Source: Methanoregula sp. (lineage in GTDB: Archaea; Halobacteriota; Methanomicrobia; Methanomicrobiales; Methanospirillaceae). From it: a stretch of DNA of 41,128 nt. A program made the translations under genes and the position numbers. The notes beneath the pieces were generated by a model. That model searched no databases. It was not told where the DNA came from and worked only from the letters and a program-made list of their open reading frames with translations. Shown here piece by piece: positions 16,644 through 24,455 of this stretch; the stretch's first letter is position 1; every line of letters begins with the position of its first letter. Location of the stretch: the NCBI GenBank assembly GCA_030694985.1, contig JAUYTV010000023.1, forward strand, positions 1 through 41,128. The letters run 5' to 3'.

Positions 16644-17361
16644 GGCAAAGCCTCAGGGTTATCTCACGTATTGCTTCTGACAAAAGATAATGATTGTCAA
16701 CTGATTCGATGAGTTGCCTGCATTCGGGTTCGGATATTTCTTTGCAGGCACTGGATATACCTGGAATTGCACGGGTGAGTTCATCAACAATCGTAAGTGT
16801 TGCAAAACGGGCAGTGCGGGAAAGTGGATTTAAGTCAATTGCAATGACAGTTTTTCCCATGCGCACAAGCGCTTCGCACCGGTCCCCGTCTTCTAATGGA
16901 ACCAGCACAACATCAGCAGAGTACATTCCATCACGCCTGCACCACGCCCGGTCATGGGAGAGTGGCAGTAACTTTTCTGCCTCTCCGGAAAACACATCGC
17001 ATCCGTTATCGCGGAGCAGTTCTTCGATCTGCTGCACCCGTTCTTCTGTCCGGTGGAAGAGGTTTACTTCTACTATTGCCCCGCTGGCTTTCTGGAGCGC
17101 TGCAATCTGTTGTGCAGCGAGTGCTGCTGTGTTGCCGTTTACTGAAATCACCGGGTGACGTGCAGAAATCAGCATTGCTGCAGCGATTCGTTCAGCAAGC
17201 TTAGCACTCTCTGTTGTCCTCTCCCCAATCAGGTAATCAAAAGCTTCTCCCCTGCCATGAGCGGTGAGCCCTTCTAAAGATAAAATGCCGGTGCGGGCGT
17301 ACTGTGCAAGTTTTTCACGGGTGACCAGTGAGTGATACCGTGGGTGATCCTCTGGAATCAT
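16630..17361 (-). CDS. 4-phosphopantoate--beta-alanine ligase (phosphopantothenate synthetase)
   Basis: This 243-residue protein belongs to the archaea-specific family (DUF137/COG1701) that joins 4-phosphopantoate and beta-alanine with ATP, replacing bacterial PanC in CoA synthesis. It starts MIPEDHPRYHSL as family members do, and has SVNGNTAAL at about 74-82 and the conserved VEVNLFHRTEERV and GMYSADVVLVPLEDGDR blocks. The start ATG overlaps the stop of the pantoate kinase gene by 4 nt, so the two consecutive enzymes are translationally coupled. Its own stop overlaps the RFC paralogue. Context and sequence agree. Confidence 0.92.
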   Translation of the reverse strand: MIPEDHPRYHSLVTREKLAQYARTGILSLEGLTAHGRGEAFDYLIGERTTESAKLAERIAAAMLISARHPVISVNGNTAALAAQQIAALQKASGAIVEVNLFHRTEERVQQIEELLRDNGCDVFSGEAEKLLPLSHDRAWCRRDGMYSADVVLVPLEDGDRCEALVRMGKTVIAIDLNPLSRTARFATLTIVDELTRAIPGISSACKEISEPECRQLIESVDNHYLLSEAIREITLRLCHAMD

Positions 17362-18224
17362 ATATTTTCCTCCACGATTCCTGGGCCGGTGGGGGATACA
17401 TGGAACTCGTAGACTTTGCCAAAAGGTAAAAGTACTTCCCGGGCTTTTTTTCCATAAGCAAATACTCCATCTCCAAGCATGGTCATGCCTGACGGAACAT
17501 TTTTCTGATCACATAAAAGAAAAACTTTTTTTACCGAATCCGTGATGAGTCCGCTCCGTTCTGCAAACTGTTTTGATTTAGTAAAAAAATCATGTGCATC
17601 ACAAGGAGATGCTGACGGAAATGCTGATGAAACTTTTTCCATCTGTGACGGAGAACCAAGAACTGTTGGCGTATGAATCGGTCCAAAACTTACCGAGTAC
17701 AAAGGGTCGGGCAGATCAAATTTCCGTTCAATCCCCGCATCGATTCCCGGACCATGCCTGATCACACGCCCGCCTCCCTGGGCAGCTGCAACATCGCCAA
17801 GCCCGGTCCGGTGTTCAACCTCAATCACATGAGAGTGACGGGCAATATCCCATGGGGTTAGCCCGAGCGTAAAGAGATGGTTCAAGGCAGTAGCAGATGC
17901 AAGAAGGGCGGCAGCAGAAAGTCCGAATCCTGCACCGATAGGGAGGTGACATTCTGTTGTAATGGATGCAGTCACTCCCAATCGTTCCATGATTGAGGTG
18001 AGGGGGGGCGATGCGTGTGAGATGGTAGTGATTGTTCCATCCACTGCCCGTTGTCTGATAATGACCGAAGGAGTCTCTGCGTGCCGGACAGTTGCTGTCA
18101 CTCCTTCTGTTATGACAATTCCCGCACCAATACTTCCCGTAGTCATTGATGTGCTCCCCACTATTTTTTTAAAATAGCCGGATATGTGGCCCGGGCAGAA
18201 TGCTACAACACGGTTTTGTCTGAT
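17358..18224 (-). CDS. Pantoate kinase (GHMP family) with unusual or broken start
   Basis: Archaeal pantoate kinase phosphorylates pantoate for CoA synthesis. The GHMP motifs are present: a glycine-rich PIGAGFGLSAAA block and SPTGPGIVEE near the end. The nearest canonical start (GTG 18161) would remove the conserved N-terminal motif AFCPGHISGYF, which lies in frame upstream. No ATG, GTG or TTG occurs in frame before that motif. An ATC codon at 18224 has a strong GGAGGG 6 nt upstream and gives the normal family length (288 residues). Alternatively, ATG 18238 starts a frame (MEGSPSDKTV) that would join this one if 2 nt were removed near 18208, meaning a frameshift or sequencing error. The gene is first in the operon with phosphopantothenate synthetase. 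Confidence 0.85.
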   Translation of the reverse strand: MRQNRVVAFCPGHISGYFKKIVGSTSMTTGSIGAGIVITEGVTATVRHAETPSVIIRQRAVDGTITTISHASPPLTSIMERLGVTASITTECHLPIGAGFGLSAAALLASATALNHLFTLGLTPWDIARHSHVIEVEHRTGLGDVAAAQGGGRVIRHGPGIDAGIERKFDLPDPLYSVSFGPIHTPTVLGSPSQMEKVSSAFPSASPCDAHDFFTKSKQFAERSGLITDSVKKVFLLCDQKNVPSGMTMLGDGVFAYGKKAREVLLPFGKVYEFHVSPTGPGIVEENI

Positions 18225-18294
18225 GGGGAGCCCTCCATGGATATATGAAAGGGTTTGGTGTTTTTCCTCATTAATGGTGCCTGTCTGGGAGCAC

Positions 18295-18323
18295 GGGAAA
18301 ACATTCTCATTTTAAATTTTCCC
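18295..18323 (-). promoter_or_regulatory. Inverted repeat around a TATA-like box upstream of the pantoate kinase operon
   Basis: GGGAAAA (18295-18301) and TTTTCCC (18317-18323) are exact 7-nt inverted arms with a 15-nt loop. On the minus strand the loop contains ATTTAAAAT, a good TATA-like box about 85-90 nt before the operon's first codon. It lies just after the vapC stop codon, so it could instead be a vapC transcription-end hairpin. Both readings are open. Confidence 0.4.
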
Positions 18324-18326
18324 AGT

Positions 18327-18761
18327 TTAAACCTCAAAAGGATTGATTCTTTTGAGCCACGGAATCTTGTTAAAACGCAAATCTTCAGTATAAATCGCGC
18401 TGATATTGTGCTTTTTCATGGTCGCAGCAAGCAAGGCGTCCCAAAAGTTAAAGGAGAACGTGCGCCGGATATTAACAGCATCCATAATCGTCTCCGGGTC
18501 ATAACCGATAACCCTCCAGCCCTCAAATGCGACAATATCCCGGATAAACCGAGTAATAATTTCGTCCGGTAATGGCTGTTTGACTTTCTCTGTCATAACA
18601 ACAGAGAACTCTGCAAGGTTTTGAACTGACACAGCAAGAGCGAGTTCAGATCGCCAGCATCGGGAGAGAAGTTCTGCTGCTATCGCCCGCTTCTCTAGCT
18701 CTCCGGCATCAAAGGCATAGCAGAGGACATTTGTATCAATAAGAGCCGGTTGTGCGGTCAT
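18327..18761 (-). CDS. PIN-domain ribonuclease toxin, VapC-like
   Basis: This 144-residue PIN-domain protein has the acidic active-site residues in order: Asp in IDTNVL near the start, Glu in NLAEFSVV, Asp in NFWDALLAA and Asp in YTEDL near the C-terminus. VapC toxins cleave RNA, often initiator tRNA or rRNA, and are held inactive by VapB. I choose ATG 18761 (MTAQPALIDTNVL). A TTG at 18797 would add 12 residues and bring the gene within 7 nt of vapB. The upstream gene encodes a short DNA-binding-like protein on the same strand, so the pair looks like a type II toxin-antitoxin module. Confidence 0.82.
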   Translation of the reverse strand: MTAQPALIDTNVLCYAFDAGELEKRAIAAELLSRCWRSELALAVSVQNLAEFSVVMTEKVKQPLPDEIITRFIRDIVAFEGWRVIGYDPETIMDAVNIRRTFSFNFWDALLAATMKKHNISAIYTEDLRFNKIPWLKRINPFEV

Positions 18762-18804
18762 AGAGATCTTTTCGTTCTGTATAGAGATGCTTGCCAAGAT
18801 GATG

Positions 18805-18990
18805 TCACGTTTTTAAAAGAGCCAGTGCATCGTGTGCGATCTCTTCTTGTGTCTGCTGCTTCACCCAGTGTTCCAGGGCTTCAGTTGTTGCCTTGCCGAG
18901 GTACCCTTTCCACTCGCCCAGTTTCTTCTTTGCCGCCGCTCGGAAACGTTTCTCGGTCTCATCATCAATGCAGATAGTGATTGTGCCCAT
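18805..18990 (-). CDS. VapB-like antitoxin (ribbon-helix-helix type)
   Basis: This 61-residue protein opens MGTITICIDDETEKRFRAAA, the beta strand and helix of a ribbon-helix-helix repressor, and continues with a longer C-terminal helix (TTEALEHWVKQQ) suited to wrapping a PIN toxin. It lies 43 nt upstream of the VapC ATG. The region before its ATG contains two copies of TTGAATA (18992-18998 and 19002-19008, plus strand) spaced by 10 bp, and a near-palindrome ATTATGATAAT (19024-19034). These are candidate autoregulatory operators. Confidence 0.78.
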   Translation of the reverse strand: MGTITICIDDETEKRFRAAAKKKLGEWKGYLGKATTEALEHWVKQQTQEEIAHDALALLKT

Positions 18991-19048
18991 ATTGAATATA
19001 CTTGAATAGTTTTAACTTTTGATATTATGATAATCTAAAAGTATAAGT

Positions 19049-19171
19049 ATGGTCACAACTCTCATCGCCGCGTATGCGGATTATGATCTCAACTGCACAG
19101 TCATAAACGTTGGCAATAACCGTGTGAATTTCAGGACCGCAGAGAATTGTAAAAAACTAATTCCAACGTGA
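19049..19171 (+). CDS. Possible 40-residue peptide or gene remnant
   Basis: A frame begins ATG GTC ACA and encodes 40 residues (MVTTLIAAYADYDLNCT and on to KKLIPT). A TATA-like region lies just upstream, but no ribosome-binding sequence. The residue composition is normal, yet I recognise nothing. It may be a chance frame or the relic of an acquired gene next to the toxin-antitoxin pair. Confidence 0.18.
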   Translation: MVTTLIAAYADYDLNCTVINVGNNRVNFRTAENCKKLIPT

Positions 19172-19246
19172 TGCAATACCTGATGACGTATTACGGGTAC
19201 ATTATTTGATTAATTTTTTTAAAATTTTTTATCCGGAGAGAGACTT

Positions 19247-19762
19247 ATGCCTGACCCTGTGCACAATGAGATTGCAAAGATAAAATACAAGCTGGATATT
19301 AAAGAGCGAAATGAAGATGAGGTGCTACGAGCGTTTATCGAAGGAGAGGAATTTTTAGTTCTCGAAATACAGGTCGTAGGAACTGTGGATGATGCCAAGG
19401 ACAAAGATCCGCTGACTATCGAGTATCTCGCTGTGTGTAATACAAAAGTGCTTACATCTCCCTGGATGCAGGACAAGATCAGAAAACTCACGACAATCTG
19501 CAAAAAGACTGTCATGAATTTAAAACCTCAAAGAATTGCCGGGCTTATCCCTTTGATCAAGATACACGATAAACAAGAGGTATGTTTGTACCGATTATCT
19601 GCATTGGTGTTTATGGATGAGGATGGTACAAAAAAGTGGAACATCAAGGATAAGATCGATCCGGCACTTATAGAAGTGGACGCATTCGCGCTCCAAAAAG
19701 CGGAATCAGCACGGGAATGGGCTAAGGAAGTGCTGGTGGAATCTCCTGTGGAGTTGGACTGA
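19247..19762 (+). CDS. Hypothetical cytoplasmic protein
   Basis: I do not recognise this 171-residue protein. It is soluble, highly charged, with mixed alpha/beta content, no signal peptide and no membrane segment. Two Cys (VCNTK, TICKK) are not arranged as a metal site. It starts at ATG 19247 with GGAG about 12 nt upstream and appears to be a single-gene unit between the divergent vapBC and the convergent coaBC. A run of eight T follows the stop codon (19763-19770) and may end transcription. Confidence 0.6.
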   Translation: MPDPVHNEIAKIKYKLDIKERNEDEVLRAFIEGEEFLVLEIQVVGTVDDAKDKDPLTIEYLAVCNTKVLTSPWMQDKIRKLTTICKKTVMNLKPQRIAGLIPLIKIHDKQEVCLYRLSALVFMDEDGTKKWNIKDKIDPALIEVDAFALQKAESAREWAKEVLVESPVELD

Positions 19763-19884
19763 TTTTTTTTGCGGGATCCATCTCATTCCAACAGTCATCT
19801 ATGTCACCATCGGTAATCCAGGACGGTTCACAGCGGATTCGTGCCGCAAGCAAGTAGTGTGAGTTCTAAAACCCGACCAAATAT

Positions 19885-21030
19885 TTATTGCAACAATTTT
19901 TCCCAGACGGCAACCGCAATCTCTTCTTTTGTCCCGCTTACTGAAGACTTCTCCCGGCGCGTCACTATCACATACTCGCCGCATTCGCTTCCCATGGTTT
20001 CGGGGGCATTTGTCAGGACCATCTCGATACCCCCACCAGAGATCATTGCATCCGCTATTTTTTCCTGATCCCTGCCCAGTTTGAATGCAACAGTCATGGG
20101 AGAATATTTTTTTATCACTTCATCGAGCAGTTTGGGGAGAGGGTCAAGATCAATATGAACCTTCTTTCCGCTGGGAATTTTTCCGTCAATTTTCCGTGGA
20201 GCAAAATCTGATATCGCTGCGGCACTGATATACACATCTGCACCTTTTTTAACAAAACATTCATGCACCGCAGTGCGCATCTGATCAGCAGTCTCAACAT
20301 AAACATTGTCAACGCACGGAAAAGTATCCCGGTGAACAACAGTCACATCTGCACCCAGACGATATGCCTGAAGTGCAAGTGATCTTCCCATCAGTCCGCT
20401 CGATCGGGTGGTCAGAACACGGATGTCATCCACCGGTTCCCGGCAGGCACCGCTGGTGATAAGAACACGCTTTCCTTTGAGTGGCTTATCTAATACTGCC
20501 CGCTCGCAACAGAGAACAATTTCTTCAGTACCAGCAATCTTGGCCTTTCCCTCTTCAATTTTAGGTCCGGCAAATTCCACTCCCCAGAGTTTCATGCGTG
20601 CAATATTTTCAACAACTGCCGGGTGACGATACATACTGTGGTGCATGGCCGGAACAATGATTACCGGTTTCCTGCTGCCAATTGCAGTTGTGGCAAATGT
20701 TGTAACGGTGGTGTCATCGATACCAGTTGCAATTTTTCCAAGGGTGTTTGCCGTGCACGGAGCGATGAGCAAAAGATCCGCACACCCTTCATCCCCACAA
20801 TACTGCACATGTTCAACCATGCCGGATAACCGCTGGACAGTCTCCCTCCCGCTGGCATAGGTGAGCGCATCAGGGTGAAGGATACCGGTTGCCGCAGCGC
20901 TCATCACCGGCTGGACTATTGCGCCACGACGTCGCAGTGCGTGGATGAGTTTTACTATTTCAACAGCAGCGATACTTCCGGTGACTGCGACAACAATCTG
21001 TTTTCCGGTAAGAGTCTGAACAAGTGTCAT
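19885..21030 (-). CDS. coaBC: CoaBC: phosphopantothenoylcysteine decarboxylase / phosphopantothenate--cysteine ligase
   Basis: The 381-residue bifunctional flavoprotein has an N-terminal CoaC domain (1-180): AVTGSIAA at 15-22, the catalytic-type His52 in ILHPD, the FMN-binding PCTANT at 91-96 and PAMHHSM at 128-133. The CoaB ligase domain follows from about 187: TSGACREPVDD, TTRSSGLMG, SAAISDF, and the late VAFKL and TNAPETMG blocks. The Cys-containing lid motif (ACG) of bacterial CoaC is absent; the aligned region reads GPKIEEGKAKI, with no Cys. It makes 4'-phosphopantetheine for CoA. Its start overlaps the stop of the tRNA-modification gene by 4 nt, and it is the last gene of the operon. 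Confidence 0.92.
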   Translation of the reverse strand: MTLVQTLTGKQIVVAVTGSIAAVEIVKLIHALRRRGAIVQPVMSAAATGILHPDALTYASGRETVQRLSGMVEHVQYCGDEGCADLLLIAPCTANTLGKIATGIDDTTVTTFATTAIGSRKPVIIVPAMHHSMYRHPAVVENIARMKLWGVEFAGPKIEEGKAKIAGTEEIVLCCERAVLDKPLKGKRVLITSGACREPVDDIRVLTTRSSGLMGRSLALQAYRLGADVTVVHRDTFPCVDNVYVETADQMRTAVHECFVKKGADVYISAAAISDFAPRKIDGKIPSGKKVHIDLDPLPKLLDEVIKKYSPMTVAFKLGRDQEKIADAMISGGGIEMVLTNAPETMGSECGEYVIVTRREKSSVSGTKEEIAVAVWEKLLQ

Positions 21031-21905
21031 TGGAGAGTCACATCCTGAACCACATGCCAGTCATGTGGCCGGTATTTCTTCACTTTATGTACAATAATGG
21101 TGGCAGAAAAACCTGCGCCCTCACATATCTTACGGATTTGTTTTTCTACACTCCCGATACTGTGGACATGGATGGTGCTTCCTGTCTCTACATACTCCAA
21201 TGCAGCAGGCAGAAATTTAATTGCGTCAAAATGCCCCATGAGGATCCGGTTGTAAATCCCAGAGAGAAGATCCTTGCAATCACCATATGATGCAACCACA
21301 TAATCGGATAACCCATTAACTGAAATATTTTTTTTAAGGTAATCAAATGCCACCGGATTGATCTCCATTGCATGAACGTGCCCCCCGCTCCCCGCAATGG
21401 GTATCGTGAAGTAACCGATGCCGGCAAACATGTCAGCTACCCGTTCTTCAAAATCACTGTTCCGGACAAGTGTTGCCATCCGCATTTTCTCAACACGGTT
21501 TCCCTGCGAAAACATCACTTTTCCAGGGTCTAAAAGATAGATATACCCGTTCTCCTGGTGCCGGACTTCTCCTACATCTCCCCAGAGAACTTCTGTTGAG
21601 GGAGTCCTTGTCACCTCATTGAGGGATTCTATCCAGAGCACCCCTTGCGGCTGGCGGAATTGCACGATCTCTTCAACTTCAGAGCGAGCAGGCTTTTTTC
21701 CATGAATCACGGCAATTTCACCGATCATGAAAAACCCTCTACCCTTGTACCGTTCTCGTTTGGGAATCACGCAGTCAAACGCAGCATCGTCTTTGACCGG
21801 CACCCAGAGGGTCTCGCCCTCTGCATAAGGACTCCGGGTCCGGTCAATCCAGTCTTCTTCCTGAATAGATCGGATCTTTTCTTTTGGCACCGCTCTGACG
21901 CGCAT
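21027..21905 (-). CDS. Trm5/TYW2-family tRNA position-37 modification enzyme (Taw2-like)
   Basis: This 292-residue SAM-binding enzyme of the Trm5/TYW2 group has the family block MFSQGNRVEKMR at 131-142, the SAM loop ADMFAGIGYFTIP at 157-169 and the acidic AMEINP that binds the SAM ribose. The later segment RILMGHFDAIKFLPAAL followed by IHVH is closer to Taw2/TYW2, which transfer the aminocarboxypropyl group in wyosine formation, than to the NLP motif of Trm5 m1G methyltransferases. Both act on G37 of tRNA in the cytoplasm. It lies 3 nt after nmd3 and overlaps coaBC by 4 nt. Confidence 0.78.
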   Translation of the reverse strand: MRVRAVPKEKIRSIQEEDWIDRTRSPYAEGETLWVPVKDDAAFDCVIPKRERYKGRGFFMIGEIAVIHGKKPARSEVEEIVQFRQPQGVLWIESLNEVTRTPSTEVLWGDVGEVRHQENGYIYLLDPGKVMFSQGNRVEKMRMATLVRNSDFEERVADMFAGIGYFTIPIAGSGGHVHAMEINPVAFDYLKKNISVNGLSDYVVASYGDCKDLLSGIYNRILMGHFDAIKFLPAALEYVETGSTIHVHSIGSVEKQIRKICEGAGFSATIIVHKVKKYRPHDWHVVQDVTLQ

Positions 21906-21908
21906 TTC

Positions 21909-22949
21909 TTACCTGACTACTACGATCTGCTCTCCATCGCGTAAAATATTGAGATGAACACCGGGTCGGGCGCACATCCATGCAAATTTTTTAAATTCAA
22001 TCGTATGACCAGTGTCTGGATCGAGAATCCCAATGATATCCTTGTCAGAAAAAACTACCTGTGCCGGGATGGCATTCCGGGCATTACCAATAATTCGTTC
22101 CACATCCACATCTTTTACCGCACGGAAGCTGCCATCAGCTAGATCCATAACCCGGATATGATTGGACTCAACCCGGTCAACCTCTGCATATCGTCCACGG
22201 GATAAGATTACATCCTGCTTCTGGAAACGGGGAATGCGTAGAGCGTAAGTTATGCGGAAAAGTTGCCTCCCGCTCTTTTCTCCAACCAGTTTAGGATGGG
22301 TGGTGTACCGGCCCCCCAACTGGGCGATGATTGCCTTGCAGATCAGGGTTCCGATATGTTGCGATCCGATGATGATGTCAAGACCATCATGAATCTCATT
22401 CATGTCATTGATAAACGACAGGCGCTCTCCTCCGGCCTGGAGATTATCTTCAACCTGTTGTGCAATTAAGGACGCCTGCTGGATCTCGTACTTACTGGGA
22501 ATCCTCCCATCAGCGCGAACCTGCACAACACCCTCATAGTAACTTCCACTGATCCGGTTGCAGCGATCGCATTGCTCTTTATGCCAGACAAGTTCTACCG
22601 TGCATTTCTCTTCAACAGGTTTGTTATACAGCTGACCGCGGATGACAAGATATGCTCGTGAACGGTTCACGGTCATATCCACAACGGTGACATCGATAAC
22701 TGCTTTTTTTACATCCGGGTGCAGGTGCACAGCGGATCTCGCCAGGTCCGGTGCAAGATCGGACCGCTCCTTTAAAGAATCCGTCCAGGTATTTCCGATT
22801 TTAATTGCATCGCAGCTCGGGCAATGAGTGCTCTGTGCACGTTTGTCGCAGGAGAACCATTTGGTACTTTTAACCTGGCACTCACTGCAAAGCCCTTCGT
22901 TATCTGTTGTTTTGCCACATTTCGGGCAGAATTGATCCAAAATACTCAT
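21909..22949 (-). CDS. NMD3-family ribosome-associated protein
   Basis: This 346-residue protein carries the N-terminal zinc-binding region of archaeal NMD3: Cys8, Cys11, Cys21, Cys24, then Cys34, Cys43 and Cys46, and a further CDRC in the middle. The characteristic DGLDIIIGSQHIG block is present, with an OB/SH3-like C-terminal half (IPRFQKQDVILSRGRYAEV). Eukaryotic NMD3 is the adaptor for 60S export. The archaeal homologue lacks the export tail and probably binds the large ribosomal subunit or its P/E sites. The frame is open to 23000, but ATG 22949 (MSILDQFCPKCG) fits the family and lies 2 nt after the DUF424 gene. Confidence 0.9.
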   Translation of the reverse strand: MSILDQFCPKCGKTTDNEGLCSECQVKSTKWFSCDKRAQSTHCPSCDAIKIGNTWTDSLKERSDLAPDLARSAVHLHPDVKKAVIDVTVVDMTVNRSRAYLVIRGQLYNKPVEEKCTVELVWHKEQCDRCNRISGSYYEGVVQVRADGRIPSKYEIQQASLIAQQVEDNLQAGGERLSFINDMNEIHDGLDIIIGSQHIGTLICKAIIAQLGGRYTTHPKLVGEKSGRQLFRITYALRIPRFQKQDVILSRGRYAEVDRVESNHIRVMDLADGSFRAVKDVDVERIIGNARNAIPAQVVFSDKDIIGILDPDTGHTIEFKKFAWMCARPGVHLNILRDGEQIVVVR

Positions 22950-22951
22950 AG

Positions 22952-23245
22952 TTAAATCCGGTAGATTTGTGCGTGAGGCACTTTTCCTATCATGATACAC
23001 TCTGAACGGGTGACAAGGTTCAAAGAAATTGCTATATTAACCGCACGCTCGCCCATTATGTTAATATTTCCCGCTTTTTTAAGCGCCGTCCGCACTTCTT
23101 CTTCGCTTGCCAGGGTAGTGCCATAAAATGAGTCGTGGACTGTGACTGTAATTTTCTCATGGGTAATTGTTGTATTGAGAAGTTCACGGTCGCAGACCGC
23201 AACCACATCCGCTGACCCTGGGAAGTGATGAATTTTTAAAAACAT
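22952..23245 (-). CDS. DUF424 family protein
   Basis: This 97-residue archaeal protein has the DUF424 pattern: MFLKIHHFPG, VAVCDRELLNTT, a helix with EEEVRTALKKAG, GERAVNIAI and the conserved C-terminal GKVPHAQIYRI. The function is unknown. The family is widespread in archaea and often sits next to translation genes, as here (nmd3 begins 2 nt downstream). It is separated by 46 nt from the TatD-like gene, so an internal promoter may begin here. Confidence 0.88.
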   Translation of the reverse strand: MFLKIHHFPGSADVVAVCDRELLNTTITHEKITVTVHDSFYGTTLASEEEVRTALKKAGNINIMGERAVNIAISLNLVTRSECIMIGKVPHAQIYRI

Positions 23246-23291
23246 TGTTCATTTAATGGGCATTATGGCATGAAAAAGGTAAGCAGTGGAA

Positions 23292-24122
23292 TTACGCAAG
23301 CGTGATTGCAACACCGTATACTTTCTCAATCGTTTCTGCATGAATGCGGAAACAATCTTCCTCAGATATCATGCCGTTTTTGAGCAGCAGGTTTGTATAC
23401 CGTGGCACTGATTTAGGTCCAATCACTGCACCCGGCCGGGAATTTTCATCCATAAAATCGCTCTCAAGGGTAAACGGTCGTTTGTCCCGCGCAAGCTGGG
23501 AGATTGCTTCGTGTTTAGCGATAAGTGAAGGATGCAATGGGGTATCCGGAGAACCGTAATGTTTTACCACCCGCTCTATTGGCACCTTTGCTGCTTGTGC
23601 CATCGCCACGACATCATGACACGGCCCACTTTCAGCATGAATCTGGAGTGCGCAATTGCATTCCGCAGCGAGACTGAGCGCGTGCGCAAGCACATCATTT
23701 GAAGCTGCAAGAATCTCCGGGTCCACCTCATAATGCGGTCTCCCGCTCTTGAGGGCAACGGCTTTTCCTTCATGGACATACCGGGCAGCACAGTTAAGAC
23801 CGGCTTTCATTACAGTTACTGCCTGTTCAAGGTTCATGCGTTCAGTAAGGCGGCTGATCTCTGCCGGGTGAACTCCCAGCACCGTAAAGACAACAAGCCC
23901 GGTACCAGAAACAAGATCTGCAACCCGTAAGGTTTCATCAAAGACTCCAGAATAGTCAGCACCGCATGTGGGATGAACAGATAGTGACCACGAGGGTTTT
24001 GATACAAGGAACATATGAGTTCCGCCAGCCCTCAGAAAATCCTTTGCAGCTTCAAGGCCACGCCCGTTCACAGGATCGATATGGATATGATCGTCAGTGA
24101 TGGGAAACGATATGGATCTCAT
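23292..24122 (-). CDS. TatD-related metal-dependent hydrolase
   Basis: This 276-residue TIM-barrel metallohydrolase has the N-terminal DDHIHID motif (metal ligands His12 and His14), VLGVHPAE, LQIHAESG, KHYGSPD and the late LESDFMD with the catalytic-type Asp. It matches an archaeal TatD/PHP-like group (COG1831). TatD proteins are Mg-dependent 3'-5' exonucleases, but the activity of this branch is not established. I choose ATG 24122, which has GGAG 4 nt upstream; a TTG at 24134 is possible. The 5' end overlaps mptD by 29 nt. Confidence 0.85.
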   Translation of the reverse strand: MRSISFPITDDHIHIDPVNGRGLEAAKDFLRAGGTHMFLVSKPSWSLSVHPTCGADYSGVFDETLRVADLVSGTGLVVFTVLGVHPAEISRLTERMNLEQAVTVMKAGLNCAARYVHEGKAVALKSGRPHYEVDPEILAASNDVLAHALSLAAECNCALQIHAESGPCHDVVAMAQAAKVPIERVVKHYGSPDTPLHPSLIAKHEAISQLARDKRPFTLESDFMDENSRPGAVIGPKSVPRYTNLLLKNGMISEEDCFRIHAETIEKVYGVAITLA

Positions 24123-24447
24123 TGCACTCCACAATCTTCATGAGGGGATAACCGGCTTCTGGTGATAGTCGTGCCCGACAATAAGTAAACCCGACACGAG
24201 TGATAATTTCCACCTCAAACATCAGCCCGGAAAGTTCACTATAACCAAAAACATTCTCAGTCATCAGGCTGCAATTGAGATGAACGGTTATCTCTTCTAC
24301 AAAAGGCTGGAGTATCACTGCTTTTTCTATCGCTGTCTCTACACTCGATGCGGAATTCCGGGAAACAGGAGTGCCCACCCACTGGTGGTACAGCGCACCG
24401 AGTTTGATCCCCGCTTCAAAGACTGCCTGTTCCCTGTCAGTTTTCAT
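24094..24447 (-). CDS. mptD: Archaeal dihydroneopterin aldolase MptD
   Basis: The 117-residue protein matches the archaeal-type aldolase family (DUF372/MptD): FEAGIKLGALYHQWVGTPVS, a helix with SSVETAIEKAV, QPFVEEITVHLN, FGYSELSG and the C-terminal YPLMKI. It converts 7,8-dihydroneopterin into 6-hydroxymethyl-dihydropterin in methanopterin synthesis. It is unrelated to bacterial FolB. It lies 8 nt downstream of mcm and overlaps the TatD-like gene. Confidence 0.9.
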   Translation of the reverse strand: MKTDREQAVFEAGIKLGALYHQWVGTPVSRNSASSVETAIEKAVILQPFVEEITVHLNCSLMTENVFGYSELSGLMFEVEIITRVGFTYCRARLSPEAGYPLMKIVECNEIHIVSHH

Positions 24448-24455
24448 ACTAACCC

